Source of the DNA: a virus
DNA length: 64,000 nucleotides
IMG/VR virus record: IMGVR_UViG_3300020471_000004
Location: 62,001-126,000 of that record
Reading direction: 5' to 3' (one strand)
Position numbers and translations under genes: made by a program. The notes under the pieces were generated by a model. The model was not told the origin of the DNA, did no database searches, and saw only the letters and a program-made list of their open reading frames with translations. Positions 34,794 through 43,586 of the stretch are shown in pieces (position 1 is the first letter of the stretch; each line of letters begins with the position of its first letter).

Positions 34794-35269
34794 CACACAG
34801 GCTCCTGTTTAACAATACGTTCTAAAAGGTTTCTAATACCAGTACACACACCTTGCGCAGTACTCTGGTCTACAGGTTCAAGTCTAAAGCCAGGTAAGTC
34901 ATGTTCATTGAACTCTTTTTTGACAAAATACCTAGAAGTAGATTGATACATTTGAATAACAAAGTGTTTGTCTATCTCTAGACCGGGGTCACTACCTACT
35001 ACTATACCTTTACTCATTAGTATGTGAAAAGTACCTACACAAATAAAGTAATCGATAGAGGTTACTTTGAGTTGTTTTATTTCAAACATACACTTGGTAA
35101 GCAAGTCCATTCTCTGTGAAAACACATGGTCTAAGTCACCGTCAGGTACATGCTTGGCATCTAAGCCAGGAGGTAAGTCGTAATTAAGATTAAAAAACTT
35201 TATATCCTCTGCTAGGTAGTTAAATCTTTTTTGGACTTCTGTTAGCTCTTTACGTAATGCCGGAGTCAT
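34793..35269 (-). CDS. hypothetical protein (158 aa)
   Basis: A 158-residue protein with helical N-terminus and a hydrophobic middle (IDYFICVGTFHILMSKGIVV). Not predicted as a membrane protein with confidence. It is placed after the terminator at 35291 and heads the sbcC operon. No family recognised. Confidence 0.8.
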   Translation of the reverse strand: MTPALRKELTEVQKRFNYLAEDIKFFNLNYDLPPGLDAKHVPDGDLDHVFSQRMDLLTKCMFEIKQLKVTSIDYFICVGTFHILMSKGIVVGSDPGLEIDKHFVIQMYQSTSRYFVKKEFNEHDLPGFRLEPVDQSTAQGVCTGIRNLLERIVKQEPV

Positions 35270-35285
35270 CAGATTTCCTTAAACA

Positions 35286-35308
35286 AAAATAGGGAGCATT
35301 TGCTCCCT
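35286..35308 (-). terminator. intrinsic terminator
   Basis: AGGGAGC, a 4-base loop and GCTCCCT form a 7-bp stem; on the minus strand ATTTTTG follows. It ends the pyrophosphohydrolase gene. Confidence 0.8.
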
Positions 35309-35328
35309 TTGGGTTTACTTGGCGCTAA

Positions 35329-35931
35329 TTATAGGTCAGACCAGTTGAAAGTAAAACCTTCAAAAGTTTGTCCTGAGATAGCTTCAAGGACGCCGTCCAT
35401 ATCAGGAGCAGGATGACCTTCAGGCTTAACTAACTTACCATCTTGTCTGATAGTATGACCTGGACCGAATTTAGCAATATTGTTGTAGTCAATCGCAGCG
35501 TAAAAAGGCGCTAGCGGAATACCGAACATGCTTGCAGTACCGTTTGCAATAACAGAACTGTCTACTGCACCGTCAATTATTTCTTTTAAATTAAATTGAC
35601 CAGTCGCGGCAAACTCAAAAGCTTCGTCAGCTTTCGCTACTGATAAGTTCTCACCTACGTAATCAGGATGTACTTTAACAGAGACACCTAAACCACGGAT
35701 CATTTCTAAACACTCTTCAAGTTGAAGAACGGCACGTAGTACCGCGTGTTCTTTGGTAATACCTACGTCAACGGTATGGGATACCTTTTGTTTATCAGTA
35801 TGTACAGCACACTCTTCACAAAACGCAGTAACGCGGCGTTGATGTTCATCGGCAAAATTACCAATAAGACTTGATTTAGGAACACTTGATTCCCAGCCTG
35901 CCATAAATTCAAGTATCTGTGAATTATCCAT
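35329..35931 (-). CDS. HisE/MazG-like nucleotide pyrophosphohydrolase
   Basis: A 200-residue all-alpha NTP-pyrophosphatase-like protein. The helix VLQLEECLEMIRGL carries the EExxE-like acid set, and GAVDSSVIANGTASMFGIPLA (read in two parts) matches the second metal-binding helix with D and N. The ending GKLVKPEGHPAPDM is typical of phage and phosphoribosyl-ATP pyrophosphohydrolase-like proteins of the MazG superfamily. Such proteins hydrolyse (d)NTPs or signalling nucleotides. It has a good ribosome site and its own terminator. Confidence 0.8.
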   Translation of the reverse strand: MDNSQILEFMAGWESSVPKSSLIGNFADEHQRRVTAFCEECAVHTDKQKVSHTVDVGITKEHAVLRAVLQLEECLEMIRGLGVSVKVHPDYVGENLSVAKADEAFEFAATGQFNLKEIIDGAVDSSVIANGTASMFGIPLAPFYAAIDYNNIAKFGPGHTIRQDGKLVKPEGHPAPDMDGVLEAISGQTFEGFTFNWSDL

Positions 35932-35940
35932 TTTATTTCC

Positions 35941-36150
35941 TTAAGGTTTTTGCCTTCTTGCTAACATAGCATCGGCAATTGAATAAGAGCGGTCTGCTAT
36001 TTGGCTTTCCGACTCTGTTGAAATAAGAGAGCGCATTGCTTCTATAGCAATTTTATCTCTTAGGTTTACTAAGTTTACGGGACTTTCTTGACTTAGAGCG
36101 TAGTTTACTTGATCTTGACTTAGACTTTTTGGGTCGTTCTTCGTTGTCAT
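35941..36150 (-). CDS. small hypothetical protein (69 aa) overlapping dnaX
   Basis: Starting at the ATG at 36150 (ACGAGG about 9 bases upstream), this 69-residue protein overlaps the last 98 bases of dnaX in another frame. The C-terminus (AIEAMRSLISTES then IADAMLARRQKP) resembles small phage proteins of the kind found near structural genes, which supports it as real. The overlapping part encodes the basic tail of dnaX. Function unknown. Confidence 0.7.
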   Translation of the reverse strand: MTTKNDPKSLSQDQVNYALSQESPVNLVNLRDKIAIEAMRSLISTESESQIADRSYSIADAMLARRQKP

Positions 36151-37450
36151 CTTGAATAGCCTCGTCATTTGCACTCATTGGTCTGTTACCAGCGCGTGAA
36201 GATATTTCTTGGAACAAAACGTCTTCGATAATCAAAGAACTAAACTTCATCATGGTAAACTGCTGTGAACGAATAGCAGGTACCGTCAGAATAGTATGCT
36301 CAATGTCATTAGCTAGACTGCCGATTTTTAGAACCAGGCTTAGAGAAATATTTAACTTCTCTTTGTACTTTTGTTCCAGCTGTTTCTTGGCAGTATAGTA
36401 GGTCTTACCGATAGGAGGTGTGTACTTTGCAGAACCTGCAATGCTGGTCACATACCAACTGATAAACCAATTAAGCTTACGCAGGACTTCTAATACGTTT
36501 TGAGTACTGTCCAAAATCCTAACCACAGACTCTAGGTCTTGCGCTATAGTATAAAGGAATAAACTTACCGCAAGTTTATCTGACTCTGCACCTGCGCTGT
36601 TTTCATAAAGTGAGACAACACCTTCATCAGAGAAAGAAGCTTCGCCAGATTCAACTGCACTAATAAGTCCATCTAGTTGCGAGATAGCTTCGCGTACTTG
36701 ACCTTCAGAGTACTCAGCTAGAGTTTGTAATGCGCTTTCGAGTTCTTTTTCACTATCGTACTCAATACCTTCTGCATCAACAATGTGTCGCAAACGACCT
36801 GCAATCAAATCAGGGTCAACAGGTTTAAGCGCAAGAGGCGCACAACGATTTCGAATAGTATCTTTTATCTTTTCGATTTCAGTTGTACAAAGAATCCAAA
36901 TGTTTTTAGGGCCAGGTTCTTCAATAGGGATAAGTAACGTTTCTAAGGCTTTACCGCTAAGAAGATGCACTTCATCAATAATAAAGAAACGTCGGCGATA
37001 ACGCGGAGCATATTCGGCGTTAGTAAGAAGTTTTCGAATATCATCTACGCCAGAAAGCTGACCAGAATTAATGTAGTGAACATCAGGTAAGTCTTTTTCA
37101 AATCTACAATAACTACACTTACCGCAGCTAGATTGTGTTTCGCAGTTTATATACCTAGCAAGAATACGAGCTAGAGTAGTTTTACCTGCACCTGTCTTAC
37201 CGTGAATCAAAATAGTTTGAGGGAACTTACCAGTCTTTAACCAACCTTTAACTTTCTTAACAGCATCAGTTTGTCCAATGTAGTGGTCTAGAGTTTTAGG
37301 TCGATACTTAGCAGCCAAGTTACGTGTTTCTAACTCAGGAACTACAGTTGACTTAGTGGATGTCTTTTTGGCTTTCGAGGTCTTGGTGGACTTGACTCGC
37401 GTTTTGCTTTTCGTTCCACTCTTTGATACTCTTTTCTCGGTCTTTGCCAT
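36053..37450 (-). CDS. dnaX: DnaX-like clamp-loader ATPase
   Basis: A 465-residue AAA+ protein. Walker A is GKTGAGKT (84-91), then a zinc site C103, C109, C112, C115 (CETQSSCGKCSYC), Walker B FFIIDEVH (155-162) with LLSGKALETLL, and the sensor/arginine-finger region IRNRCAPLALKPV. This is the bacterial tau/gamma type. It should load the putative clamp at 7742. The N-terminus (first 35 residues) and C-terminus (last 30) are lysine-rich tails, and both overlap neighbouring genes by about 98 bases. A delta subunit was not recognised. Confidence 0.93.
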   Translation of the reverse strand: MAKTEKRVSKSGTKSKTRVKSTKTSKAKKTSTKSTVVPELETRNLAAKYRPKTLDHYIGQTDAVKKVKGWLKTGKFPQTILIHGKTGAGKTTLARILARYINCETQSSCGKCSYCRFEKDLPDVHYINSGQLSGVDDIRKLLTNAEYAPRYRRRFFIIDEVHLLSGKALETLLIPIEEPGPKNIWILCTTEIEKIKDTIRNRCAPLALKPVDPDLIAGRLRHIVDAEGIEYDSEKELESALQTLAEYSEGQVREAISQLDGLISAVESGEASFSDEGVVSLYENSAGAESDKLAVSLFLYTIAQDLESVVRILDSTQNVLEVLRKLNWFISWYVTSIAGSAKYTPPIGKTYYTAKKQLEQKYKEKLNISLSLVLKIGSLANDIEHTILTVPAIRSQQFTMMKFSSLIIEDVLFQEISSRAGNRPMSANDEAIQDDNEERPKKSKSRSSKLRSKSRKSRKLSKPKR

Positions 37451-38003
37451 TCTCAGCTACTCTCTTAAATTTTTCAGTTAATTTCAAAAACAAGGCGTGT
37501 GTTTGTTCACTAGGTTGAATATGTTTGAACAATCTTTCTAGGTATAAAAGTCGAGAAGACAAATAAAGATTATTCATTTGCATAATAGTAGAGCTTTGGT
37601 CAACAAGCTCTCGGGTAACAGTTACATCAGTTATGTGCCAACCGTCTAGATTAAGAGCAACAAAATTACTTTCTTGCAATCGTGCCAGCATACCTAGTAA
37701 GTCACGGTAACGGCGTTTACGGCTCAGTGTTTCATATTCGTATACCAGGGACTTGCTGAATAACCGTATAAGTTCAGAGTCTTTGGCTCCTATTTCAGAT
37801 AGAAAACCAGGTAAAGATGCGTCACGTACAAAAGCATTGTACCCTTCACGGTGCTTTTCTTCCCACAAGTCAGGAGGCATTACTCCTACAGGCGGTTTCA
37901 CATGCTCAGAAGTAAGGTGATTGCTGTTACAAGGATCCATTTTTTTAGAAACCTCTTCCACACATAGGTGCAGGAGATCTTTTATATCTAAATTCATTCG
38001 CAT
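37353..38003 (-). CDS. hypothetical protein (216 aa), first gene of dnaX operon
   Basis: A 216-residue helical protein whose last 98 bases overlap the start of dnaX. An AAACTGTAAA copy lies 25 bases upstream of the ATG at 38003, just after a terminator, so this gene likely starts a transcription unit. The segment MLARLQESNFVALNLDGWHIT is mixed. No family recognised. Confidence 0.8.
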   Translation of the reverse strand: MRMNLDIKDLLHLCVEEVSKKMDPCNSNHLTSEHVKPPVGVMPPDLWEEKHREGYNAFVRDASLPGFLSEIGAKDSELIRLFSKSLVYEYETLSRKRRYRDLLGMLARLQESNFVALNLDGWHITDVTVTRELVDQSSTIMQMNNLYLSSRLLYLERLFKHIQPSEQTHALFLKLTEKFKRVAENGKDREKSIKEWNEKQNASQVHQDLESQKDIH

Positions 38004-38027
38004 ACCTGTTGTCCTAGTTTCATATTA

Positions 38028-38037
38028 TTTACAGTTT
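38028..38037 (-). promoter_or_regulatory. AAACTGTAAA promoter-like motif for the dnaX operon
   Basis: Exact minus-strand copy, 25 bases before the start at 38003 and 16 bases after the preceding terminator stem. The arrangement is the clearest terminator-promoter pair in the left arm. Confidence 0.65.
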
Positions 38038-38048
38038 TTGACCACAAA

Positions 38049-38076
38049 CAAAAAGAGGAAGCATGTGCTTCCTCTT
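38049..38076 (-). terminator. intrinsic terminator (10-11 bp stem)
   Basis: AAGAGGAAGC and GCTTCCTCTT pair perfectly around ATGT; on the minus strand TTTTTG follows. Ends the DUF1353-like gene. Confidence 0.85.
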
Positions 38077-38082
38077 GGTAAG

Positions 38083-38730
38083 TTACTGGTTGTAAGAATG
38101 CTGTCCAAACAACCTTAGTGCCCAGTGCATCAACTTGCTTTTTATCTTGCCTACTTTTCGCAGACCTAGACTTAGGTAAAACACATCGTCAGCAATTTTG
38201 CGAGAAACACTGACTTCACGATCTTCAACAGTGCCGTAAAGCTTGTGCTTATAGAACATAGGTATGTCTATAATGTTGCGGTAAAAGAAGTCATGCAACA
38301 CACTTGGCTTAGCTGCCTTGCCTAAAGGTCCTACTAGTGACCAAAGTAAAGGCGGACTAGAAACAAAGTCTGTGGAAAAACCTTGACCAATATGAATGTG
38401 AATGTAATTCTCTACAACATCTGGTCCATAAGAGCCAGGTTCTTTGCGCCGGACAGTGACTTCTTTTCGCATGTTTGCATCGACGTATACCCAAAAGTAA
38501 AAGTCTACAGGTTTATGCAAAAGAAAGTCTTTACCATTGTCTTGTATTTCAACAACAGGGTTTTGTTGAAAGTTCTTGGAGTAAGGTACAAAACGATCAG
38601 CAAGTATAGGGGCTACCACTCTAACCAAAGCGGTAGTACCAGGCCCTTCAATAACAATGAGCCTTTCTTTAGGATAATTCGGCACCAGACGTGACGGGTT
38701 TAGGTTTTCTGATTCGGCAGTAAATTCCAT
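38083..38730 (-). CDS. DUF1353-like protein
   Basis: A 215-residue protein using the ATG at 38730 (AGGAA upstream). Its middle, GFSTDFVSSPPLLW then GKAAKPSVLHDFFYR, matches the DUF1353 family of phage proteins (T/S-D-x-x-S-x-P and HDxxYR). The family is found in tail and assembly regions and its activity is not established; a histidine and aspartate pair suggests a metal site. It overlaps the small membrane protein gene by 62 bases. Confidence 0.8.
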   Translation of the reverse strand: MEFTAESENLNPSRLVPNYPKERLIVIEGPGTTALVRVVAPILADRFVPYSKNFQQNPVVEIQDNGKDFLLHKPVDFYFWVYVDANMRKEVTVRRKEPGSYGPDVVENYIHIHIGQGFSTDFVSSPPLLWSLVGPLGKAAKPSVLHDFFYRNIIDIPMFYKHKLYGTVEDREVSVSRKIADDVFYLSLGLRKVGKIKSKLMHWALRLFGQHSYNQ

Positions 38731-38953
38731 ACAGCGCAATTCCTATCCAAAATATTTCAATGTAGAGTGATCCGAAGTTCATGTTGACTAGCAAACTAAT
38801 GGTTAGCAGTATTGCGCCTAATAAGTTTGTTAAGTCGGCTTTAATATCGTTTGAACCCCAGCTACCCAGGCGAGTTTTGAAATAGGCAAAGACTATAAGG
38901 TTAGCGCCAACAGTTCCGATAATGTCGAAAAAGGTAATGTCATGTATTGACAT
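38669..38953 (-). CDS. small integral membrane protein (CBU_0592-like)
   Basis: A 94-residue hydrophobic protein with about three transmembrane segments: IIGTVGANLIVFAYF, LLGAILLTISLLVNM and IEIFWIGIALYGIYC. This pattern matches the CBU_0592-type family. The role is unknown; membrane placement could point to lysis control or superinfection functions, but neither is shown. It overlaps the HAD gene by 14 bases. Confidence 0.75.
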   Translation of the reverse strand: MSIHDITFFDIIGTVGANLIVFAYFKTRLGSWGSNDIKADLTNLLGAILLTISLLVNMNFGSLYIEIFWIGIALYGIYCRIRKPKPVTSGAELS

Positions 38954-39620
38954 AAGTGTCCTCTAAAACTCGGTCTAAGACACCGTCTACTTCGTCCAGC
39001 ACAGAACAGGTATCCATATCAGGCTCGATCGTACCGTGTGTAACCAAATGTGAATTCCAGGCACGTTTTGTTTTTATAACAAAAGCATCTGATTCTAAAG
39101 ATTCATCAATAACTTGTGCGTTATCATCTATAACCAAATGAATATCACTGGAAATGTGGTCATATACAAAATCGATTTTACTGGAGCCCATTCCAACTGT
39201 AGCTAACGAGTCAAAAGGTAACGAGTATTTTTTAAAATAGTTAAAAGTATTGCGATAGCCTTCAGGGTGAAAACCTCTGCTGGAAACAATCGCTATGTAA
39301 AAGCCCCTAGACCGCAACAGGTCTAGAACAGGCTTGGCGTAATCGTAAACACCAGGTACATTCATGTAGTCATGACCTGATATAAGATAGGCAATTAGAT
39401 CTTGGAAATCTTTTCCAATTTCAGGAAAATGACTAAGGACATGGAAGCCTTTCAAATCATCTAAGCTTACCTGCTTGTTGTGTTCTTGATTTAGTTTGTT
39501 TAGGATGATTTGAGTACAAGGAAAAAGTACATCATCTACATCTACGACCGCTACGCGCTGGTCGGGTTTGCGAGATACCTTCTGATAGAGCTTGGTGCCC
39601 GCGCTTATTTGTTTTAACAT
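38940..39620 (-). CDS. HAD-family phosphatase (5'-nucleotidase-like)
   Basis: A 226-residue HAD-fold hydrolase. Motif I is VVDVDDVLF (nucleophile D27, acid/base D29), motif II is IVSSRGF, and motif IV is VIDDNAQ (about 175). The cap insert after motif I suits a 5'(3')-deoxyribonucleotidase or polynucleotide phosphatase. A -10-like TATAAT lies 20-30 bases upstream on the minus strand but no good -35. It may adjust nucleotide pools with the MazG-like protein. Confidence 0.8.
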   Translation of the reverse strand: MLKQISAGTKLYQKVSRKPDQRVAVVDVDDVLFPCTQIILNKLNQEHNKQVSLDDLKGFHVLSHFPEIGKDFQDLIAYLISGHDYMNVPGVYDYAKPVLDLLRSRGFYIAIVSSRGFHPEGYRNTFNYFKKYSLPFDSLATVGMGSSKIDFVYDHISSDIHLVIDDNAQVIDESLESDAFVIKTKRAWNSHLVTHGTIEPDMDTCSVLDEVDGVLDRVLEDTYVNT

Positions 39621-39677
39621 GCCTGGTCTCCAGTTTAGAATTATAGCGCATGTTTAAATTACAACGCAGGAGCCAAT

Positions 39678-40013
39678 CTAAGCTAGTTGTATACCTGAAG
39701 TTTGCTCTAGATAATGCTTTTCAAGATCTAAAGGCACCTCAAAAGCGGCGTATATGTCAGTGTATCGAAACTCAAGTTCAGCATCAGGATCAAGAGTAAC
39801 AAAAGGCTTAGCAATACTGATAGACATACTGACCTGTTGACCCGGCGTACCTGGCTGCGGAGCATTAGGTACAACGTGAAGCTCTCGAAGCTTGGCAGCA
39901 GTAAAGGTATTTTCATCCGAGTACAAGAGTGTACCTACTATTTCTATACCTGCTTTAGTCTTTATTAAAAAAGGAGTATTTGAATTCTGAGTTTTTAGAT
40001 CTAGGAGTTTCAT
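39678..40013 (-). CDS. hypothetical protein with LSm-like N-terminus
   Basis: A 111-residue protein. Residues about 12-45 (PFLIKTKAGIEIVGTLLYSD) resemble the first strands of an Sm/LSm barrel, but the conserved second Sm motif is not evident. It overlaps the gene before by 4 bases. Function unknown. Confidence 0.75.
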   Translation of the reverse strand: MKLLDLKTQNSNTPFLIKTKAGIEIVGTLLYSDENTFTAAKLRELHVVPNAPQPGTPGQQVSMSISIAKPFVTLDPDAELEFRYTDIYAAFEVPLDLEKHYLEQTSGIQLA

Positions 40014-40444
40014 ACGTGTCCTTGTTTACGTTTTTGGAGTTTAGCAATAAGAAGCCCTGCTGCGGCAGAGGCAATAGGTTTTATTTTTACCATCAGACTT
40101 CGGCTTACCCCGTAAGGTTCTACCCTGGCATCAATCAAACTGTTTATTTCAAATAGGTTGATTCGCCATTGATCGCCTACTTTGTCTATTTCTATTCTAG
40201 CAGGGTGAAACAGAGTAATATTAGCAGTGCTGCGCATTATGTAGAACTTATCAATCAAGTCTGCGTCCGCACACGCAAGCCAGTTCTGACCGTTCGCCAT
40301 AACAATGGTATACAAAGCTAGGTGTCTACCGCCTGAAGAGTAGGTATAACTCGGACCCGAAGTAACAAACTCATTAATAGGAAAGTTTTTAGGGTAAGAG
40401 TAAGGCACTTCTAGGTAATCAAACACCAATAAAGGACTATTCAT
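40010..40444 (-). CDS. hypothetical protein (144 aa)
   Basis: A 144-residue alpha/beta protein that overlaps both neighbours (4 and 8 bases). The end KLQKRKQGHV is basic. No recognised family. Part of a string of tightly coupled unknown genes running from 39678 to 41811. Confidence 0.8.
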   Translation of the reverse strand: MNSPLLVFDYLEVPYSYPKNFPINEFVTSGPSYTYSSGGRHLALYTIVMANGQNWLACADADLIDKFYIMRSTANITLFHPARIEIDKVGDQWRINLFEINSLIDARVEPYGVSRSLMVKIKPIASAAAGLLIAKLQKRKQGHV

Positions 40445-41435
40445 AATGACGTACCAGATTCTTCAAAGTTGCCTTACAGCCTTTGGTAACATCTTTAGGC
40501 AATTTACGGTCTGTTAAAAAATAGCTCATAGACTCTGCAAAGAACTCTTTAACGTTGGTCATTGCGTATTCGGTAACATCAGGTTTAAACTGAGGACTAT
40601 CAGTAACAATAGGCCAAAGGTTTGCAAACTTGTCAGGCTTGGCTATTGCAAGAGCTTCGAATTCTTCTTTGTCTATGTGGTGAACCTTTTTAACATAGGC
40701 AATAGCATCACGGAAAGCATCATGCTCTTCTGGACTCTCAGAGCTGAGCTCTTTTAGAACTTCTTTGAACGACATACCGTTACGGCAGAATTCAGAAATT
40801 ATACGCGCAAGCTCTTCTAGCTCTTCATGCTCAGTACGTTGAATCTCGTTACGTTTGTTAAACATGCTAGACCACTGAGCTTTAATGTCACGCGGAACCT
40901 GACGTGCCCAGATACCGTGAGAAGCTTCGTGCAAGATAAGCTGAACTAATTCTTTAGAGTTAGTAAGGTCAAGTGCCGAAATACACAACTGGTCAAGTCC
41001 GCGTTCTGTCTTGGAAGACTTGGTCTTGTAGAAACCTTGCATTTTGCCTTTGTTAGGTTTCAATTGTAGGTAGCGCAAATAAGCTGTCCAACCGTCTGCG
41101 TTGTTTTGTTTAAGAATGTCGATAGCTTGACCAAAGGCTTTGACCACTATTTTCTTTTCGCGTTTTTCAATAGTGCGCCAAACATTAAGCTTGATAGGCC
41201 AACCTACTTGTAAATCATTTTCGTAGCGCTCTATGTCTACACCGAAAACTTTATTACCGCGCTTGGGATCTTTGCCTAGGTTTGCCAGAATTTCACCTGA
41301 CTTAAACTCTATAGTAGGCATATCATCTGCTTCAAGACCGTCTTCGGAAATAAGCTTACCTTTGGCAAATGCCATGCCGAAATATTTCTTGTTGTTTACC
41401 TCTACAACAAGGTAATCGTCTTTACCGTACTTCAT
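40437..41435 (-). CDS. putative zinc metallopeptidase-like protein
   Basis: A 332-residue protein with the zinc motif HEASH at 169-173 (ILHEASHGIWA) and a downstream EFFAES near residue 305, the usual place for a third zinc ligand in gluzincin-type peptidases. N-terminal residues 1-60 are strand-rich. No signal peptide is visible, so it should act in the cytoplasm or virion. Possible roles are prohead maturation or host protein cleavage, neither shown. It overlaps the preceding gene by 14 bases. Confidence 0.65.
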   Translation of the reverse strand: MKYGKDDYLVVEVNNKKYFGMAFAKGKLISEDGLEADDMPTIEFKSGEILANLGKDPKRGNKVFGVDIERYENDLQVGWPIKLNVWRTIEKREKKIVVKAFGQAIDILKQNNADGWTAYLRYLQLKPNKGKMQGFYKTKSSKTERGLDQLCISALDLTNSKELVQLILHEASHGIWARQVPRDIKAQWSSMFNKRNEIQRTEHEELEELARIISEFCRNGMSFKEVLKELSSESPEEHDAFRDAIAYVKKVHHIDKEEFEALAIAKPDKFANLWPIVTDSPQFKPDVTEYAMTNVKEFFAESMSYFLTDRKLPKDVTKGCKATLKNLVRHYE

Positions 41436-41811
41436 TAGAGGTACTCCCGTCTTTGTATTTACAATGTGTTATTCTTAATTCTACTATCATGCTTTCTACC
41501 CAAGTTTTGACATCCATCATAACAGGGCATGCCAGCCTTTTGCGTCCAGCAAATGCTACGTCACTATCAAAGTTTAAGGTATTGCGGTTATCTTCAATTC
41601 GCTCTACCAAGGCAGACACTGATGCTTCCATCAAGTAAAGACCTGTAAGAGAAGTCTCTAGTGTGATAACAGTCTCGTAGCTGAAAGTACACAACTTGGG
41701 CCTGCTAGGGTCACTTGAAACATGTTGGTCAGATACCTGTAGCTTTATATAAACCGATTGCGATTCGATACCGCTAGGATTTGCTTCAAAAGGGTCATAG
41801 TGAGTAAGCAT
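41422..41811 (-). CDS. hypothetical protein (129 aa)
   Basis: A 129-residue protein of mixed structure, start at 41811. A one-mismatch motif (TAACTGTAAA) lies 30 bases upstream and overlaps the stop of the gene before. No family recognised. Confidence 0.8.
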   Translation of the reverse strand: MLTHYDPFEANPSGIESQSVYIKLQVSDQHVSSDPSRPKLCTFSYETVITLETSLTGLYLMEASVSALVERIEDNRNTLNFDSDVAFAGRKRLACPVMMDVKTWVESMIVELRITHCKYKDGSTSNEVR

Positions 41812-41840
41812 ACGTAAGCCTGTTGGTTTTGATATTCCTA

Positions 41841-41850
41841 TTTACAGTTA
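41841..41850 (-). promoter_or_regulatory. promoter-like motif (TAACTGTAAA)
   Basis: One-mismatch minus-strand copy, 30 bases before the start at 41811, overlapping the stop codon of the preceding gene. Confidence 0.5.
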
Positions 41851-42828
41851 TTCAAACTTTTCAACAAAGTCTACAACGTCTTGTGAAGTCACACCTCTGG
41901 TAGCCATAATAGATTCGTAACAGTAGATATAACTTGCTAACCATAAATCGCTTTTAGCATGGTCTAGAGATTTTTGTGCAAGACCTATGCTCTTTGAGAA
42001 CCCAGCAAGAGGTTCTACCTGCTGTAGCTGACCTGCTTTGTACAGGCCCTTGAGGCGAAGAAACTCGTTGTAGCAGTCTAGGTAAACAGATACCAGGTCT
42101 TGTGCGTCTCCCCACGCATATCCTATTTCGTGTCGCTGAAAGCCTTTGTTGCTTTGCAAACACCAATAATGTGCGTGGAGCTCAGCCAATTGGTGTTTAT
42201 GCAGAGTGTCTTCTGAATAGTGAAAGTACTCAAGAATATCTACCCAGCTGTATATCTCATGGGTCAAAATTTGGTACAAAAGGTCTGCGTGTCGAAAAGG
42301 TTCTCTAGAACGAATGCGAAACCAGCGCGGGGCATAGCCTTTATCTTTAGATACCTTTTCGAACTGTTCTTTTACTTTAAGGTTAGAAAAAATAAGTAAC
42401 TTATTTAAAGATAGGTCTCTTTCATTCTCTACCAATAGGTACTGTTTCTGAGAATCTACTGAGTTAGAGAACAATTTCCTATCCTGAACACCGGATAGGA
42501 TTTTCCCTATATGAGAAAGCTTTTCTTTTTGTTTCTCTAACTCTTGGATTTTATCCTGGTTTTCTTTCTGTTCTCTATCCTTTTGAATCTGGAGCTTGGA
42601 AAGCTCTTGGGCAAAACCTGTGATAGCCAGTGCTTGCTGCGGCGCAGCTTGTCGGGCTCTGTTAGAGATAACGTTAGCTATTCTACTAGGCTTTCCGAAC
42701 TCTTCTTTAATAGATTGGATAGATACCTTTCCATTAGAAATACTCTTGTTATTTAGAGATTTTTGCTCTAACTCAAGTAGGATACCTCTAAATTTACTCT
42801 CAGGCTCTTTAATTAGACTCTCATTCAT
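41848..42828 (-). CDS. hypothetical coiled-coil protein (326 aa)
   Basis: A 326-residue protein with an N-terminal disordered part, a coiled coil at about 75-110 (QKDREQKENQDKIQELEKQ) and a helical C-terminal half rich in aromatic residues. It lies directly downstream of the 758-base non-coding gap and a motif at 43239. No family recognised. Context makes an origin-binding or DNA-structural role an idea to test. Confidence 0.8.
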   Translation of the reverse strand: MNESLIKEPESKFRGILLELEQKSLNNKSISNGKVSIQSIKEEFGKPSRIANVISNRARQAAPQQALAITGFAQELSKLQIQKDREQKENQDKIQELEKQKEKLSHIGKILSGVQDRKLFSNSVDSQKQYLLVENERDLSLNKLLIFSNLKVKEQFEKVSKDKGYAPRWFRIRSREPFRHADLLYQILTHEIYSWVDILEYFHYSEDTLHKHQLAELHAHYWCLQSNKGFQRHEIGYAWGDAQDLVSVYLDCYNEFLRLKGLYKAGQLQQVEPLAGFSKSIGLAQKSLDHAKSDLWLASYIYCYESIMATRGVTSQDVVDFVEKFE

Positions 42829-43586
42829 TAGGGATCTCTCATAGGCTCTTTATACGGTTTCGGGCGGTCCGGAGGAATAGCATAGAAACAAATTTTAACC
42901 AGATCTAAAGCATTTAGGACCTAAAGGCATTTTTAATTCTTTGAATTTTTCCTAATTAATTGTTGGCTGTGGGGGTAGGGGGTATTTCCTTTACAACTAA
43001 AAATTAATTAATAAACTAAACAGAATCTCGTAAACTCGATTCTGTTACTCTTATTGAGTAACTTGATCGCATATTGAGCTCTTTCTATTAGATCTAATTC
43101 ATTGCTAATTGATTAATACGTATCTCCGATACTTACAAATCTAAAGGCAATCTTTTTAATTCTAAGGAATTTTTAATTTGCCTTAATTTATTTTTCTATG
43201 GGAAGAGATTTATCTCTTAGTTTAGTTCTAAAGAACTATTTACAGTTTTTAGACTAGTAACCGTACCCCGAGAGTTACCAATTTTAGAGGGCAAAAACGC
43301 TAGAATTTAACCTACGTAATATCTAGGAGCAGGCGAGCTAAAGAGATTTGTACCTCTGTACCAAATTGACCAAAATAAAAAACTTTTGAAATTTATTGTA
43401 AGTCATTGATTTATAAGAAAAGAAAGTTTATTTAGTATATTTTTTGAACGAAAATGACAGAATTAGCTGTAGGCAGGCTCTAGGTACGCAGCCCATTAAT
43501 AGCCACGCGCCTAGAGTGAAAATGAGGTTTTAGAAAAATTTAACTTTTTTCCAGTTTTGGCAAAAATAATTCAGTGCTAGGCACAA
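42829..43586. other. 758-base AT-rich non-coding region, candidate origin or control region
   Basis: No credible gene is seen. It contains several stem-loops: 43019-43046 (9-bp, AACAGAATC with GATTCTGTT), 43044-43062 (7-bp, overlapping the first by three bases), 43203-43218 (AAGAGAT with ATCTCTT), 43223-43238 (TAGTTCT with AGAACTA), and 43478-43516 (CTCTAGG with CCTAGAG). A G-rich tract GTGGGGGTAGGGGG lies near 42969. Two related AT-rich stretches beginning TCTAAAGGCA near 42905 and 43139 form an imperfect direct repeat. One exact AAACTGTAAA copy faces leftwards at 43239. It is the largest gap in the left arm. Confidence 0.6.
43239..43248 (-). promoter_or_regulatory. AAACTGTAAA promoter-like motif inside the non-coding gap
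   Basis: Exact minus-strand copy adjoining the TAGTTCT/AGAACTA palindrome. The next gene start is 411 bases away, so it may drive an untranslated RNA or long leader. Confidence 0.5.

Noticed and set aside
39621-39677. Sigma-70 promoter with TATAAT before the HAD gene
   Set aside because: The -10-like hexamer has no good -35 at 16-18 bases, so I did not list it as a feature.
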